A DNA stretch of 16,021 nucleotides, taken from assembly GCA_002305125.1 (NCBI GenBank), contig DBQG01000008.1:40933-56953 (forward strand), in the 5' to 3' direction. This DNA is from Patescibacteria group bacterium UBA1400. Its GTDB lineage: Bacteria; Patescibacteriota; Microgenomatia; UBA1400. Shown here piece after piece: positions 7,983 to 14,882 of the stretch. Position numbers and translations under genes: made by a program. Within the stretch, counting starts at the first letter, position 1; each line of letters opens with the position of its first letter. The notes beneath the pieces were generated by a model. That model was given only the letters and a program-made list of their open reading frames with translations. It had not been told where the DNA came from and made no database searches.

Positions 7983-8234
7983 TCAGATAGTTTTGTAAAC
8001 CAAGCTGTTTACGTTAACCGGCTGGTTTACTTTTAAGCCAATAGTTTGTTCTTTTTCAGCGGTTTTTATTTGTTGGTGTTCATGTAGCATTAAAGTAATG
8101 CTTTGAGTAAATTCACCGTCTTTGCTAACAATCCTTACCTTGTCTCCCAGGCTTAGATTGCCTGTGAGCTTTAAAATGGCAATGTTTATCTTATCGTAGT
8201 AATGGGTAACTTCTCCAACTTTAAAATCAGTCAA
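7983..8234 (-). CDS. Stand-alone EF-Tu domain-II-like protein (translation elongation factor-like)
   Basis: An 83-residue protein consisting only of a translation-factor beta-barrel: GEVTHYYDKINIAILKL, then GDKVRI, then HEHQQIKTAEKEQTIGLKV and a closing VYK. This matches the orphan EF-Tu domain-2-like proteins common in archaea and candidate-phyla bacteria. There is no GTPase domain, so it cannot act as a classical elongation factor; its function is unknown. The only plausible start is TTG (8232-8234). It is supported by AAAGGGGA at about 8243-8250, by alignment of the family's N-terminus, and by the absence of a nearby in-frame ATG. It is first in the leftward transcript, about 42 nt below the predicted start site of the promoter at 8283-8311. 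Confidence 0.78.
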   Translation of the reverse strand: MTDFKVGEVTHYYDKINIAILKLTGNLSLGDKVRIVSKDGEFTQSITLMLHEHQQIKTAEKEQTIGLKVNQPVNVNSLVYKTI

Positions 8235-8271
8235 TTAACTATCCCCTTTAACTGATAAGAATAAAAGCTAA

Positions 8272-8287
8272 ATACTATATATAGTAT
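8272..8287. repeat. 16-bp perfect palindrome overlapping the leftward -10 box
   Basis: The sequence ATACTATATATAGTAT reads the same on both strands. It overlaps five of the six bases of the predicted leftward -10 box (8283-8288) and covers the predicted start site. It could be a repressor site or simply a chance dyad in AT-rich DNA. Confidence 0.5.
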
Positions 8288-8311
8288 AACATCCGTCTAG
8301 TTATCAGCCAA
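8283..8311 (-). promoter_or_regulatory. Promoter for the leftward operon (EF-Tu-like, metallopeptidase, holA, mutase)
   Basis: On the minus strand, -35 TTGGCT (8306-8311, four of six) and -10 TATACT (8283-8288, five of six) are separated by 17 bp. The predicted start is near 8276, giving a leader of about 42 nt with a GGGGA ribosome-binding site before the TTG start. A TTGACT upstream on the same strand lacks a matching -10 at normal spacing. Confidence 0.6.
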
Positions 8312-8313
8312 TC

Positions 8314-8405
8314 AGTAATCAGTCAATAGTATTTTTATTAAAAAACAAATGTATTTGTATAAAATAGGCTTTTAATTCATATTTTGTTCATATTGACTGA
8401 TTACT
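8314..8405. repeat. 15-bp perfect inverted repeat in the divergent promoter region
   Basis: The arms are 8314-8328 (AGTAATCAGTCAATA) and 8391-8405 (TATTGACTGATTACT), exact reverse complements separated by 62 bp. Each arm reads TTGACTGATTACT outward toward one of the two divergent operons. The right arm contains the -35 box proposed for the ATP synthase operon. The left arm lies just upstream of the leftward -35. Between the arms are a dyad (ACAAAT GT ATTTGT, 8345-8358) and a direct repeat TTCATATT at 8376 and 8387. Confidence 0.7.
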
Positions 8406-8421
8406 TATTATGTAGTAAATT
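8393..8421 (+). promoter_or_regulatory. Promoter for the ATP synthase operon
   Basis: -35 TTGACT (8393-8398, five of six) and -10 TAAATT (8416-8421, four of six) are separated by 17 bp, predicting a start near 8428. That leaves only about 12 nt before the atpI ATG at 8440, with a weak AGG as ribosome-binding site. The -35 lies inside the right arm of the inverted repeat. A TATAAA at 8358-8363 is a weaker alternative. Confidence 0.5.
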
Positions 8422-8439
8422 TTGATCGCTAGGTTTTTT

Positions 8440-8676
8440 ATGGCTAAAAAAGAGCAAACCAAGGAAAGTAGCTTAAAAACTCTTTTGCAGGCATTAAATA
8501 CTGCCTGGAGTTTGGGTTTTATGATCGTAACGCCGGTAATAGTGTTAAGTTTTTTAGGTCTATTTTTAGATAAAAAAATGGGGACAACTCCCTTTTTAAC
8601 CATCGGGGGGCTGTTTTTAGGAACAATAGCAGGAATAATTATTGCTATTAAAGAGGTTAAAAAAATTTTAAAATAG
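8440..8676 (+). CDS. atpI: AtpI-like F1Fo ATP synthase accessory membrane protein
   Basis: A 78-residue protein with two hydrophobic helices (about 22-43 and 51-69) joined by a short charged loop (FLDKKMG), and Lys-rich ends. This is the layout of the small AtpI/ATPase gene-1 family, which helps assemble the c-ring or carries magnesium. First gene of the ATP synthase operon, the usual place for this family. I choose the ATG at 8440 rather than the in-frame TTG at 8422. MAKK is a typical N-terminus, and the TTG would lie upstream of the predicted transcript start. Sequence conservation in this family is low, so the call leans on topology and position. Confidence 0.8.
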   Translation: MAKKEQTKESSLKTLLQALNTAWSLGFMIVTPVIVLSFLGLFLDKKMGTTPFLTIGGLFLGTIAGIIIAIKEVKKILK

Positions 8677-8719
8677 TATATAATAAATACAGATCTTAAA
8701 TTTAAGCTAACTCAAAATA

Positions 8720-9466
8720 ATGGCTAGTCTACATATATCAGTTGCGGCTGAATCATTAATAAACATAGGTGGTTTTTCCATCAGCAATTCTTTATTGGTT
8801 ACTTTTATTGTAACCATTCTTTTGATTATTTTCGCTTTTTGGTTTAATAACCAGGCTAAAAAGGAAGAACATTCTTCCTTTTTTGTTTTAATGCAAACTG
8901 TTTTTACTGGACTACTTGGTTTTTTTGAAGGTGTTGCTGGTAAAAAAGCCCAGCAGTTTTTTCCCTTGCTAGCCACTTTTTTTATCTTTATTATGATTTC
9001 AAACTGGAGTGGACTTCTGCCTGGTGTAGGCAGCATTGGTATTAATGAAGAGGTTCATGGTCAAAAGCTTTTTATCCCTCTTTTTAGAGGGCCTACAGCC
9101 GACATTAATGCCACTTTAGCCTTGGCAATTATAACCGTTATTGCTGTTCAGTATTTTGGCATTAAAAATCTGGGCTTTTTCACTTACATGAAAAAATATA
9201 TTAACTTTTCCGGTCCAATAGATTTTTTTGTGGGGATCTTGGAAATAGTTTCTGAGTTTGCTAAAATCATGTCGTTTGCATTCAGGTTGTTTGGAAATAT
9301 TTTTGCCGGCGAGGTGCTTTTAACAGTAATGGCAGCTATTCTGCCTTTTCTGGCTCCATTGCCCTTTTTAGGCTTGGAGCTTTTTGTCGGCTTTATCCAA
9401 GCTCTGGTGTTTACTATGTTATCATTAGTATTTATGTCAGTTGCGACCATGTCGCATGATCATTAA
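8720..9466 (+). CDS. atpB: F1Fo ATP synthase subunit a
   Basis: Membrane stator subunit forming the proton half-channels against the c-ring. The 248 residues contain about five to six hydrophobic helices. The essential Arg189 is in FAFRLFGNIFAGEVLL, followed by Asn192, and the C-terminal helix has LELFVGFIQALVFTML with Glu220 and Gln228. SNWSGLLPG (94-102) is the conserved loop of the family. It sits 43 bp after atpI. No Shine-Dalgarno sequence is visible before the ATG, and the gap contains a TATAAT (8679-8684) without a matching -35. All channel residues I can recognise are in place. Confidence 0.95.
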   Translation: MASLHISVAAESLINIGGFSISNSLLVTFIVTILLIIFAFWFNNQAKKEEHSSFFVLMQTVFTGLLGFFEGVAGKKAQQFFPLLATFFIFIMISNWSGLLPGVGSIGINEEVHGQKLFIPLFRGPTADINATLALAIITVIAVQYFGIKNLGFFTYMKKYINFSGPIDFFVGILEIVSEFAKIMSFAFRLFGNIFAGEVLLTVMAAILPFLAPLPFLGLELFVGFIQALVFTMLSLVFMSVATMSHDH

Positions 9467-9482
9467 AAAACCATAATTAAAC

Positions 9483-9493
9483 AAAGGAGGTGA
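9483..9493 (+). promoter_or_regulatory. Very strong Shine-Dalgarno sequence for the c subunit
   Basis: AAAGGAGGTGA pairs with essentially the whole anti-Shine-Dalgarno tail of 16S rRNA. The GGAGG core is six bases from the atpE ATG at 9497. No other gene in the window has so long a match, which fits the need for several times more c subunit than the other subunits. Confidence 0.8.
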
Positions 9494-9496
9494 ATT

Positions 9497-9721
9497 ATGG
9501 CAGACGCAAGTACATTATTTGGTCCAGGAATGACCATCGCTTTAGGAACTATAGCTCCGGCTTTGGCTATTGGTATGATGGCCTCAAAAGCAATGGAAGC
9601 TACAGGAAGAAATCCTGAGGCAGCTAATGAAATCAGGACCTCGTTAATTTTAGCAATTGCTTTTGCTGAGGCTATTGCTATTTACGTTCTGGTTATAGCC
9701 CTTATCATTAAATTTGTGTAA
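9497..9721 (+). CDS. atpE: F1Fo ATP synthase subunit c (proteolipid, proton type)
   Basis: Forms the rotating membrane ring. The 74 residues make a hairpin: helix 1 (about 8-34), polar loop GRNPEA (37-42) that contacts gamma/epsilon, and helix 2 (about 48-72) with the ion-carrying Glu58 in AIAFAEAIAIY. The sodium-binding signature is absent: Ile25 stands where sodium rings have Gln in helix 1, and Ala59 follows Glu58 where they have Ser/Thr. Proton coupling is therefore inferred. It starts six bases after the strongest ribosome-binding site of the operon and lies 9 bp before atpF. Confidence 0.96.
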   Translation: MADASTLFGPGMTIALGTIAPALAIGMMASKAMEATGRNPEAANEIRTSLILAIAFAEAIAIYVLVIALIIKFV

Positions 9722-9730
9722 GGAAGGATT

Positions 9731-10228
9731 ATGGAACAATTAGGCATTAATCTTACCAGTTTAATCGCCCAAATAATAAACTTTGCCATCCTTTATTTTG
9801 TTCTAAAAAAGTTTGTTTTTGATTCAATAGTAAAAATGGTTCAAGAACAAAGAAAAAAGAAAAAGGATATTGAAGTAAAATCTAAGCAGATTGAAAAAGA
9901 ATATCAGAGCTTAGAACAAAAAAAGGAAAAAGAGTTAGCTAGAACCCAAAAACAGACTACCGAGCTGATTGCTGAAGCTAGAAAAGAAGCAGAGGCGGTC
10001 AGGAAAGAAGTTCTTGATAAAGCTAACAGTGAGGCTAAAAAAATTCAGGAAAACGCCAAACTTGAACTTAAACAGCAGGAGCAGGAAATGAAAGAAAATG
10101 TTCAGGATTATACTGCCTCCCTGGCTGTAAAAATGGCCTCTCAGCTTATTGGTAAATACTTGGGCAAAAAAGAACAGGAACAATTGGTAAATCAATCAAT
10201 TAAAGCTTTAAACAAAACTAAGTTATAA
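9731..10228 (+). CDS. atpF: F1Fo ATP synthase subunit b
   Basis: Peripheral stalk subunit linking subunit a to the F1 head through delta. The 165 residues have one N-terminal membrane helix (about 9-29, LTSLIAQIINFAILYFVLKK) and then a long, highly charged alpha-helical arm rich in Lys, Glu and Gln that should form the dimeric coiled coil. The C-terminal part (ASLAVKMASQLIGKYLG) is the usual delta-binding end. AAGGAAGG overlaps the atpE stop and serves as ribosome-binding site. A single b gene is present, so a homodimer is expected. Confidence 0.93.
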   Translation: MEQLGINLTSLIAQIINFAILYFVLKKFVFDSIVKMVQEQRKKKKDIEVKSKQIEKEYQSLEQKKEKELARTQKQTTELIAEARKEAEAVRKEVLDKANSEAKKIQENAKLELKQQEQEMKENVQDYTASLAVKMASQLIGKYLGKKEQEQLVNQSIKALNKTKL

Positions 10229-10254
10229 AAAGTAGTAAAGGGAGAAGGATAAGA

Positions 10255-10611
10255 ATGGTAAACTACTCAGGTAACAACTCTAAAATTAAAAAGCTTATTA
10301 AGCTTTTGAAAAGGCTTGACAGGCAAACTAAGGGTGAAGAAAAAGCTCTGGAAGCTATTAATTTGTGGCAAAAACAAAATAAAACCAATATTGCCACGGT
10401 GATTAGTGCTGTTCCTTTATCAGAAGATCAGCTACAAACAATTGAGCAACAGCTGTCTTTAATGACCGACGATAAGGTATTGGCTGTTAACAAGATTGAT
10501 AAACAAATTCTGGGGGGGTTAAAAATTATTATTGGTTCAAAAATTATTGACTCAACACTGGCTGGTAGATTGCAGCAGTTTGAGAAAAAAGTGAGACAGT
10601 TCAATGACTAA
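10255..10611 (+). CDS. atpH: F1Fo ATP synthase subunit delta, short form with only the C-terminal domain
   Basis: Connects the b stalk to the top of F1. Only 118 residues instead of about 175-180. The recognisable C-terminal segment is SAVPLSEDQLQTIEQQL, then NKIDKQILGGLKIIIGSKIIDSTLAGRLQQF (about 52-110), the typical end of OSCP/delta. The N-terminal six-helix bundle that normally grips the alpha N-termini is absent, leaving only a Lys-rich helical lead of about 50 residues. The start is well supported by GGGAGAAGG just upstream. An extension would have to run through the 3' end of atpF in another frame. Its stop overlaps the atpA start by 8 bp. Confidence 0.88.
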   Translation: MVNYSGNNSKIKKLIKLLKRLDRQTKGEEKALEAINLWQKQNKTNIATVISAVPLSEDQLQTIEQQLSLMTDDKVLAVNKIDKQILGGLKIIIGSKIIDSTLAGRLQQFEKKVRQFND

Positions 10612-12160
10612 AAATAATAATATTGATTCATTAATCAAAAATTTAGAAAAAGAAGTTAAGGGACTGGAACAAGAAACCCAGGTTTTAGAACAGGGCAAAA
10701 TTTTAACCCTGGGAGACGGAATTGCAACCATATCTGGGCTTCCCAATGTCAAATATTATGAACTGCTGAAGTTTCCTCACAATGTTCAAGGCCTAGCTTT
10801 TAATTTGGAAAAAAATAGAATTGGTGTTATTTTACTTGGCGAGTATGAAAAACTTAAAGAAGGAGATGAGGTTGAAGGTACGGGTAAAACCCTAAGTGTT
10901 CCTGTTTCCGAAAAGTTTTTAGGCAGGGTTATTAATCCTTTAGCTCAGCCTTTGGATGCTAAACCGGAAATTAAAGCTCAAGATTTCTATCCTCTAGAAA
11001 AAATTGCTCCAGGCGTGATTAAAAGACAACCAGTTGACACTCCTTTGCAAACAGGTATTAAAGCCGTAGACTCCATGATTCCTATTGGTAGGGGTCAAAG
11101 AGAACTTATTATTGGCGATAGAGGTACGGGCAAAACAGCCGTGGCTTTAGATGCGATTATCAATCAAAAAGGCAAAGATGTTATCTGTATTTACGTCGGT
11201 ATTGGTCAAAAACAGGCTAGAATAGCTATGATTCAGGAAAAGTTGGCTGAAACAGGAGCGATGGATTACACAATTATTGTAACTGCTAACGCAGCTGATT
11301 CTGCTTCTTTACAGTATTTGGCACCCTACGCCGGCACAGCCGTAGCCGAATACTTTATGGATAAGGGCAAAGATGTGCTTATTGTTTATGACGATTTGTC
11401 TAAACATGCTTGGGCTTACAGGCAGGTTTCTCTACTTTTAAAAAGACCTTCAGGAAGAGAGGCTTATCCCGGAGACATTTTTTATCTTCACTCAAGACTT
11501 TTAGAACGTGCCTGTCATTTAGCCAAAGAATATGGCGGCGGCTCTATTACTGCCCTGCCTATTATTGAAACTCAGGCAGGCGACTTATCTGCTTATATTC
11601 CTACCAATGTTATTTCTATTACTGATGGACAGATTTATCTTGAACCAGACTTGTTTTTTGCCGGTGTTAGACCAGCTATAAACATTGGTTTGTCTGTATC
11701 CAGAGTTGGTGGTGCTGCTCAAATAAAAGCTATGAAAAAAATTGCCGGACAGCTTAGAATTGAATTGGCTCAATATAGAGAACTGGCAGCTTTTACTCAG
11801 TTTTCTACTGATCTTGATCCGGAAACTAAGAAAAAGATTGACAGAGGTTCCAGAATCTCTGAAATCTTTAAACAGCCTCAATATCAGCCTATGCCTGTAG
11901 AACAGCAAGTTTTAATTATTTGGGCCATTACTAGAGGATATGCTAATCAAGTTCCTATAACTTTAATTAAACAGTATGAAGATGAACTTTTGGCTTATTT
12001 TAAAAATACCGAAAGAAAAGTTCTTAAGGCCATTGCTGAAGAAAAAGAGATTAGTGAAAAAACAAATGTTTTAATGGAAAAAGAAGTTTTGCGCTTTACT
12101 AATAGTTTCTTAAAAACTCATAAATTGGAAACTAACATACAAGGGGAAGATGGCAAATAA
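10604..12160 (+). CDS. atpA: F1Fo ATP synthase subunit alpha
   Basis: Non-catalytic nucleotide-binding subunit of F1. The 518 residues have the beta-barrel (about 28-98), a P-loop GDRGTGKT (171-178), YDDLSKHAWAYRQ, SITALPIIETQAGD, and the arginine finger Arg367 in SVSRVGGAAQ that reaches the beta active site. The P-loop carries Gly174 where nearly all alpha subunits have Gln. The N-terminal helix (IDSLIKNLEKEVKGLEQE), normally the docking site for the delta N-terminal domain, is still there although that domain is missing from atpH. It overlaps atpH by 8 bp and atpG by 11 bp. Confidence 0.97.
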   Translation: MTKNNNIDSLIKNLEKEVKGLEQETQVLEQGKILTLGDGIATISGLPNVKYYELLKFPHNVQGLAFNLEKNRIGVILLGEYEKLKEGDEVEGTGKTLSVPVSEKFLGRVINPLAQPLDAKPEIKAQDFYPLEKIAPGVIKRQPVDTPLQTGIKAVDSMIPIGRGQRELIIGDRGTGKTAVALDAIINQKGKDVICIYVGIGQKQARIAMIQEKLAETGAMDYTIIVTANAADSASLQYLAPYAGTAVAEYFMDKGKDVLIVYDDLSKHAWAYRQVSLLLKRPSGREAYPGDIFYLHSRLLERACHLAKEYGGGSITALPIIETQAGDLSAYIPTNVISITDGQIYLEPDLFFAGVRPAINIGLSVSRVGGAAQIKAMKKIAGQLRIELAQYRELAAFTQFSTDLDPETKKKIDRGSRISEIFKQPQYQPMPVEQQVLIIWAITRGYANQVPITLIKQYEDELLAYFKNTERKVLKAIAEEKEISEKTNVLMEKEVLRFTNSFLKTHKLETNIQGEDGK

Positions 12161-13043
12161 TCTTAAGGCAATTAAAAAAAGAACCAAATCTGCTGGTAAT
12201 ATTGGTCAAATTACCAAAGCTATGGAGATGGTAGCAGCTTCCAAGATGAGAAAAGCCCAAAAAAAAGCTTTGGAGGGAAAAATCTACTCAGAAAAGATTT
12301 TTGAAATTACTACCTCTCTAATGGCTGATATTAATCCCAAACTTCATCCTCTTTTAAAAAAACCAAAAATAGACAGCAAACCACTGATAGTTTTAATCAG
12401 TACCAACAGGGGTTTGTGTGGCAGTTTAAATCTTAATCTTTTCCGGTTTTTGAATAACTTTTTAACTAAGATGGAAGATAAACTAAAAATTGATTTTTTA
12501 ACTGTAGGCAAACAGGGATTTAACCAGATAATTAAAACTGATAAAAACTTGATTGCTGACTTTTCTGATGCACCCAATTTCTATCAGACGGTAGCGCCGA
12601 TTATTGAGCTTACAACCGAACGTTTTTTGCAAAACCAAAACACTTCAGTCTGGCTCGTCTACAGTGATTTTATCAATGCCTTAAGGCAGGAGCCAAAATA
12701 TAAAAGAATTTTACCCCTTACTGGCTTAAAAACTGATTATGCCAAAGACAATAAAACTGAAATCGGAGAAAAGAAAAAGACTGATTTTATTATTGAACCT
12801 TCACCGGAAAAAATTATTGATACCCTGCTTCCCTTTTATCTGGAGTCACAAGTGAGAGAAGCTGTTTTTGAAGCTGAAGCTTCTGAACACTCTGCCAGAA
12901 TGATGGCAATGAAAAATGCTTCTGATAATGCAGCTGAATTGGTTGAAGGTTTAACTTTAGAGTACAACAAAGCCAGACAACAGGCTGTTACCACTGAAAT
13001 AAGTGACATTGTAACTGCAAAAATTAGCATGGAGGTTAAATGA
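12150..13043 (+). CDS. atpG: F1Fo ATP synthase subunit gamma
   Basis: Central rotor shaft. The 297 residues have both conserved coiled-coil ends: N-terminal IGQITKAMEMVAASKMRKAQ (18-37) and C-terminal EHSARMMAMKNASDNA followed by LEYNKARQQAVTTEISDIV. The Rossmann-like middle domain starts with ISTNRGLCGSLN. AAGGGGAAG directly precedes the ATG, which lies within the end of atpA (11-bp overlap). Its stop overlaps the atpD start as ATGA. No unusual insertions were noticed. Confidence 0.96.
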   Translation: MANNLKAIKKRTKSAGNIGQITKAMEMVAASKMRKAQKKALEGKIYSEKIFEITTSLMADINPKLHPLLKKPKIDSKPLIVLISTNRGLCGSLNLNLFRFLNNFLTKMEDKLKIDFLTVGKQGFNQIIKTDKNLIADFSDAPNFYQTVAPIIELTTERFLQNQNTSVWLVYSDFINALRQEPKYKRILPLTGLKTDYAKDNKTEIGEKKKTDFIIEPSPEKIIDTLLPFYLESQVREAVFEAEASEHSARMMAMKNASDNAAELVEGLTLEYNKARQQAVTTEISDIVTAKISMEVK

Positions 13044-14431
13044 CAGATATTAAAACTAGTGAAGGTAAAATTATTCAAATTATTGGTCCGGTTATTGATG
13101 TTGAGTTTGAAAAAGGAGAGCTTCCTAAAATTTATGATGCTTTAGTTATTAATCAGGGCAAGGAAGAGCTTATTTTAGAAACCCAACAGCAATCAGGCAA
13201 TAGGATTGTCAGAGCTATTGCCATGGGACCTACAGAAGGCTTGCAAAGAGGAGTAAAAGTTAAGGCCACCGGTCAACCAATTAAAGTTCCTGTAGGTAAA
13301 AAAACCCTGGGAAGAATGTTTAATGTTCTTGGTAAACCTATTGACGGCAAACCTCAGGTAGATAGCAAGCTTGAATATCCTATTCATCGGGAACCGCCTC
13401 CGCTTCATAAACAGGAAACTAAAACTGAGATTTTAGAAACAGGTTTAAAAGTAATAGATCTTATTTGTCCTTTTGTTAAAGGAGGTAAGGTAGGTGCTTT
13501 TGGTGGCGCAGGAGTGGGAAAAACCGTGGTTATTATGGAACTTATTCATAACATTGCCAAGGTTCATGGAGGTTATTCTGTCTTTGGAGGGGTGGGAGAA
13601 AGAACCAGAGAAGGAAATGACTTATGGCGAGACATGAAAGAGTCTAAAGTTATAGATAAAACCGCTCTGGTTTTTGGACAGATGAACGAACCTCCGGGAA
13701 ATAGGCTTAGAGTTGGTCTTACAGCCCTAACTATAGCAGAATATTTTAGAGATGAAGATAATCAGGATGTTCTGCTTTTTATTGATAATATTTTTAGATT
13801 TGCTCAGGCAGGCAGCGAGGTTTCAGCTTTGCTGGGAAGAATTCCTTCAGCCGTAGGTTACCAACCCACCCTGGCTGCTGAAATGGGAGCCTTCCAGGAA
13901 AGAATTACCTCGGTTAAGAATGCTGGTTCTATTACCAGTGTGCAGGCAGTTTATGTACCGGCCGATGATTATACTGATCCGGCACCGGTAACTACCTTTG
14001 CCCATCTTGACTCAACCATTGCTTTGGAAAGGGCTTTGGCAGAACAAGCACTTTATCCTGCTGTAGATCCTTTAGCTTCCACTTCAACTATTCTTGATCC
14101 TAATATTGTTGGAGAAAAACACTATCAGACGGCCAGAAGCGTGCAAAAAGTTTTGCAAAGATACCGAGATTTGCAGGATATTATTGCTATTCTTGGTGTG
14201 GAAGAACTTTCAGATGAGGATAAATTAACGGTTTCAAGAGCCAGAAAAATCCAAAGATTTTTAACCCAACCAATGTTTGTGGCAGCTCAGTTTACCAACC
14301 AAGAAGGTAAGTATGTTTCTATTGAAGAAACAGTCAGGGGTTTTGCTGAAATTTTGGAGGGCAAACATGATGATAAACCGGAAAGTGCTTTTTATATGGT
14401 TGGTACAATTGATGAAGTTAAAAAAGGATAA
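13040..14431 (+). CDS. atpD: F1Fo ATP synthase subunit beta (catalytic)
   Basis: Catalytic subunit of F1. The 463 residues have a P-loop GGAGVGKT (155-162), catalytic Glu187 in GGVGERTREGND, a Walker B LLFIDNIFR (245-253), the adenine-site region YVPADDYTDPAP with Tyr311, and EELSDED (388-394), the counterpart of the DELSEED lever. Every recognised catalytic residue is present. GGAGG sits at 13031-13035, and the ATG overlaps the atpG stop by 4 bp. This is one of the most conserved genes in the window and the best single marker for placing the organism. Confidence 0.98.
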   Translation: MTDIKTSEGKIIQIIGPVIDVEFEKGELPKIYDALVINQGKEELILETQQQSGNRIVRAIAMGPTEGLQRGVKVKATGQPIKVPVGKKTLGRMFNVLGKPIDGKPQVDSKLEYPIHREPPPLHKQETKTEILETGLKVIDLICPFVKGGKVGAFGGAGVGKTVVIMELIHNIAKVHGGYSVFGGVGERTREGNDLWRDMKESKVIDKTALVFGQMNEPPGNRLRVGLTALTIAEYFRDEDNQDVLLFIDNIFRFAQAGSEVSALLGRIPSAVGYQPTLAAEMGAFQERITSVKNAGSITSVQAVYVPADDYTDPAPVTTFAHLDSTIALERALAEQALYPAVDPLASTSTILDPNIVGEKHYQTARSVQKVLQRYRDLQDIIAILGVEELSDEDKLTVSRARKIQRFLTQPMFVAAQFTNQEGKYVSIEETVRGFAEILEGKHDDKPESAFYMVGTIDEVKKG

Positions 14432-14433
14432 GA

Positions 14434-14880
14434 ATGTCTTTTGACTTAGAAATTGTTAATCCTGAGCAAAAGGTTTTCCAGGGAAAGGCACAAAAATTGA
14501 CGGTTCCCTCCCCTACAGGAAAACTGACTATTTTACCTTACCATACACCTTTGTTTACCACTCTTTCTCAGGGAGAGGTAAAATATACAGATAGTACGGG
14601 TAAGGTTAAAGCTATGGAAATAGCCAGAGGCATGCTTGAAGTGGAAAACAATAAATGTTTACTTTTGGTAGAGTCCTTAGACTCTTCAAAAGAGGTAGTA
14701 AAACTAAAGATTAAAGCTGCCCAGAAAAAAGCTCAAACAGCTGACAAGGAAGAAATAAAAGCCACCGGTGTTATTCCGACTGAAGATGCTTTTAGAAGAA
14801 GCTTTTTAACTTTTGCTGATGTTAGAAGAAAAAGAAGAATGCCTTCCCCTACTCCTTCTCCTCAAACCAATATTAAATAA
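14434..14880 (+). CDS. atpC: F1Fo ATP synthase subunit epsilon
   Basis: Rotor foot subunit that inhibits ATP hydrolysis. The 148 residues have the N-terminal beta-sandwich (about 1-85; FDLEIVNPEQKVFQGKAQKL, GKLTILPYHTPLFTTL, ARGMLEVENNKCLLLVE) and a C-terminal helical hairpin rich in Lys and Ala. It ends with a basic stretch RRKRRM and a Pro/Ser tail (PSPTPSPQ) beyond the usual end. AAAGGATAAG before the ATG overlaps the atpD stop. Last ATP synthase gene. The next coding segment begins 2 bp after its stop. Confidence 0.93.
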   Translation: MSFDLEIVNPEQKVFQGKAQKLTVPSPTGKLTILPYHTPLFTTLSQGEVKYTDSTGKVKAMEIARGMLEVENNKCLLLVESLDSSKEVVKLKIKAAQKKAQTADKEEIKATGVIPTEDAFRRSFLTFADVRRKRRMPSPTPSPQTNIK

Positions 14881-14882
14881 AA

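Noticed and set aside
8422..8439. TTG as the start of atpI, adding six residues
   Set aside because: It lies directly after the proposed -10 box, before the predicted transcript start, and the ATG at 8440 gives a typical MAKK N-terminus.
8679..8684. TATAAT between atpI and atpB as an internal promoter
   Set aside because: No -35-like hexamer at 16-18 bp upstream; AT-rich sequence readily gives such matches.
9497..9721. Sodium-driven ATP synthase
   Set aside because: The c subunit has Ile where Gln is needed in helix 1 and Ala after the key Glu where Ser/Thr is needed.
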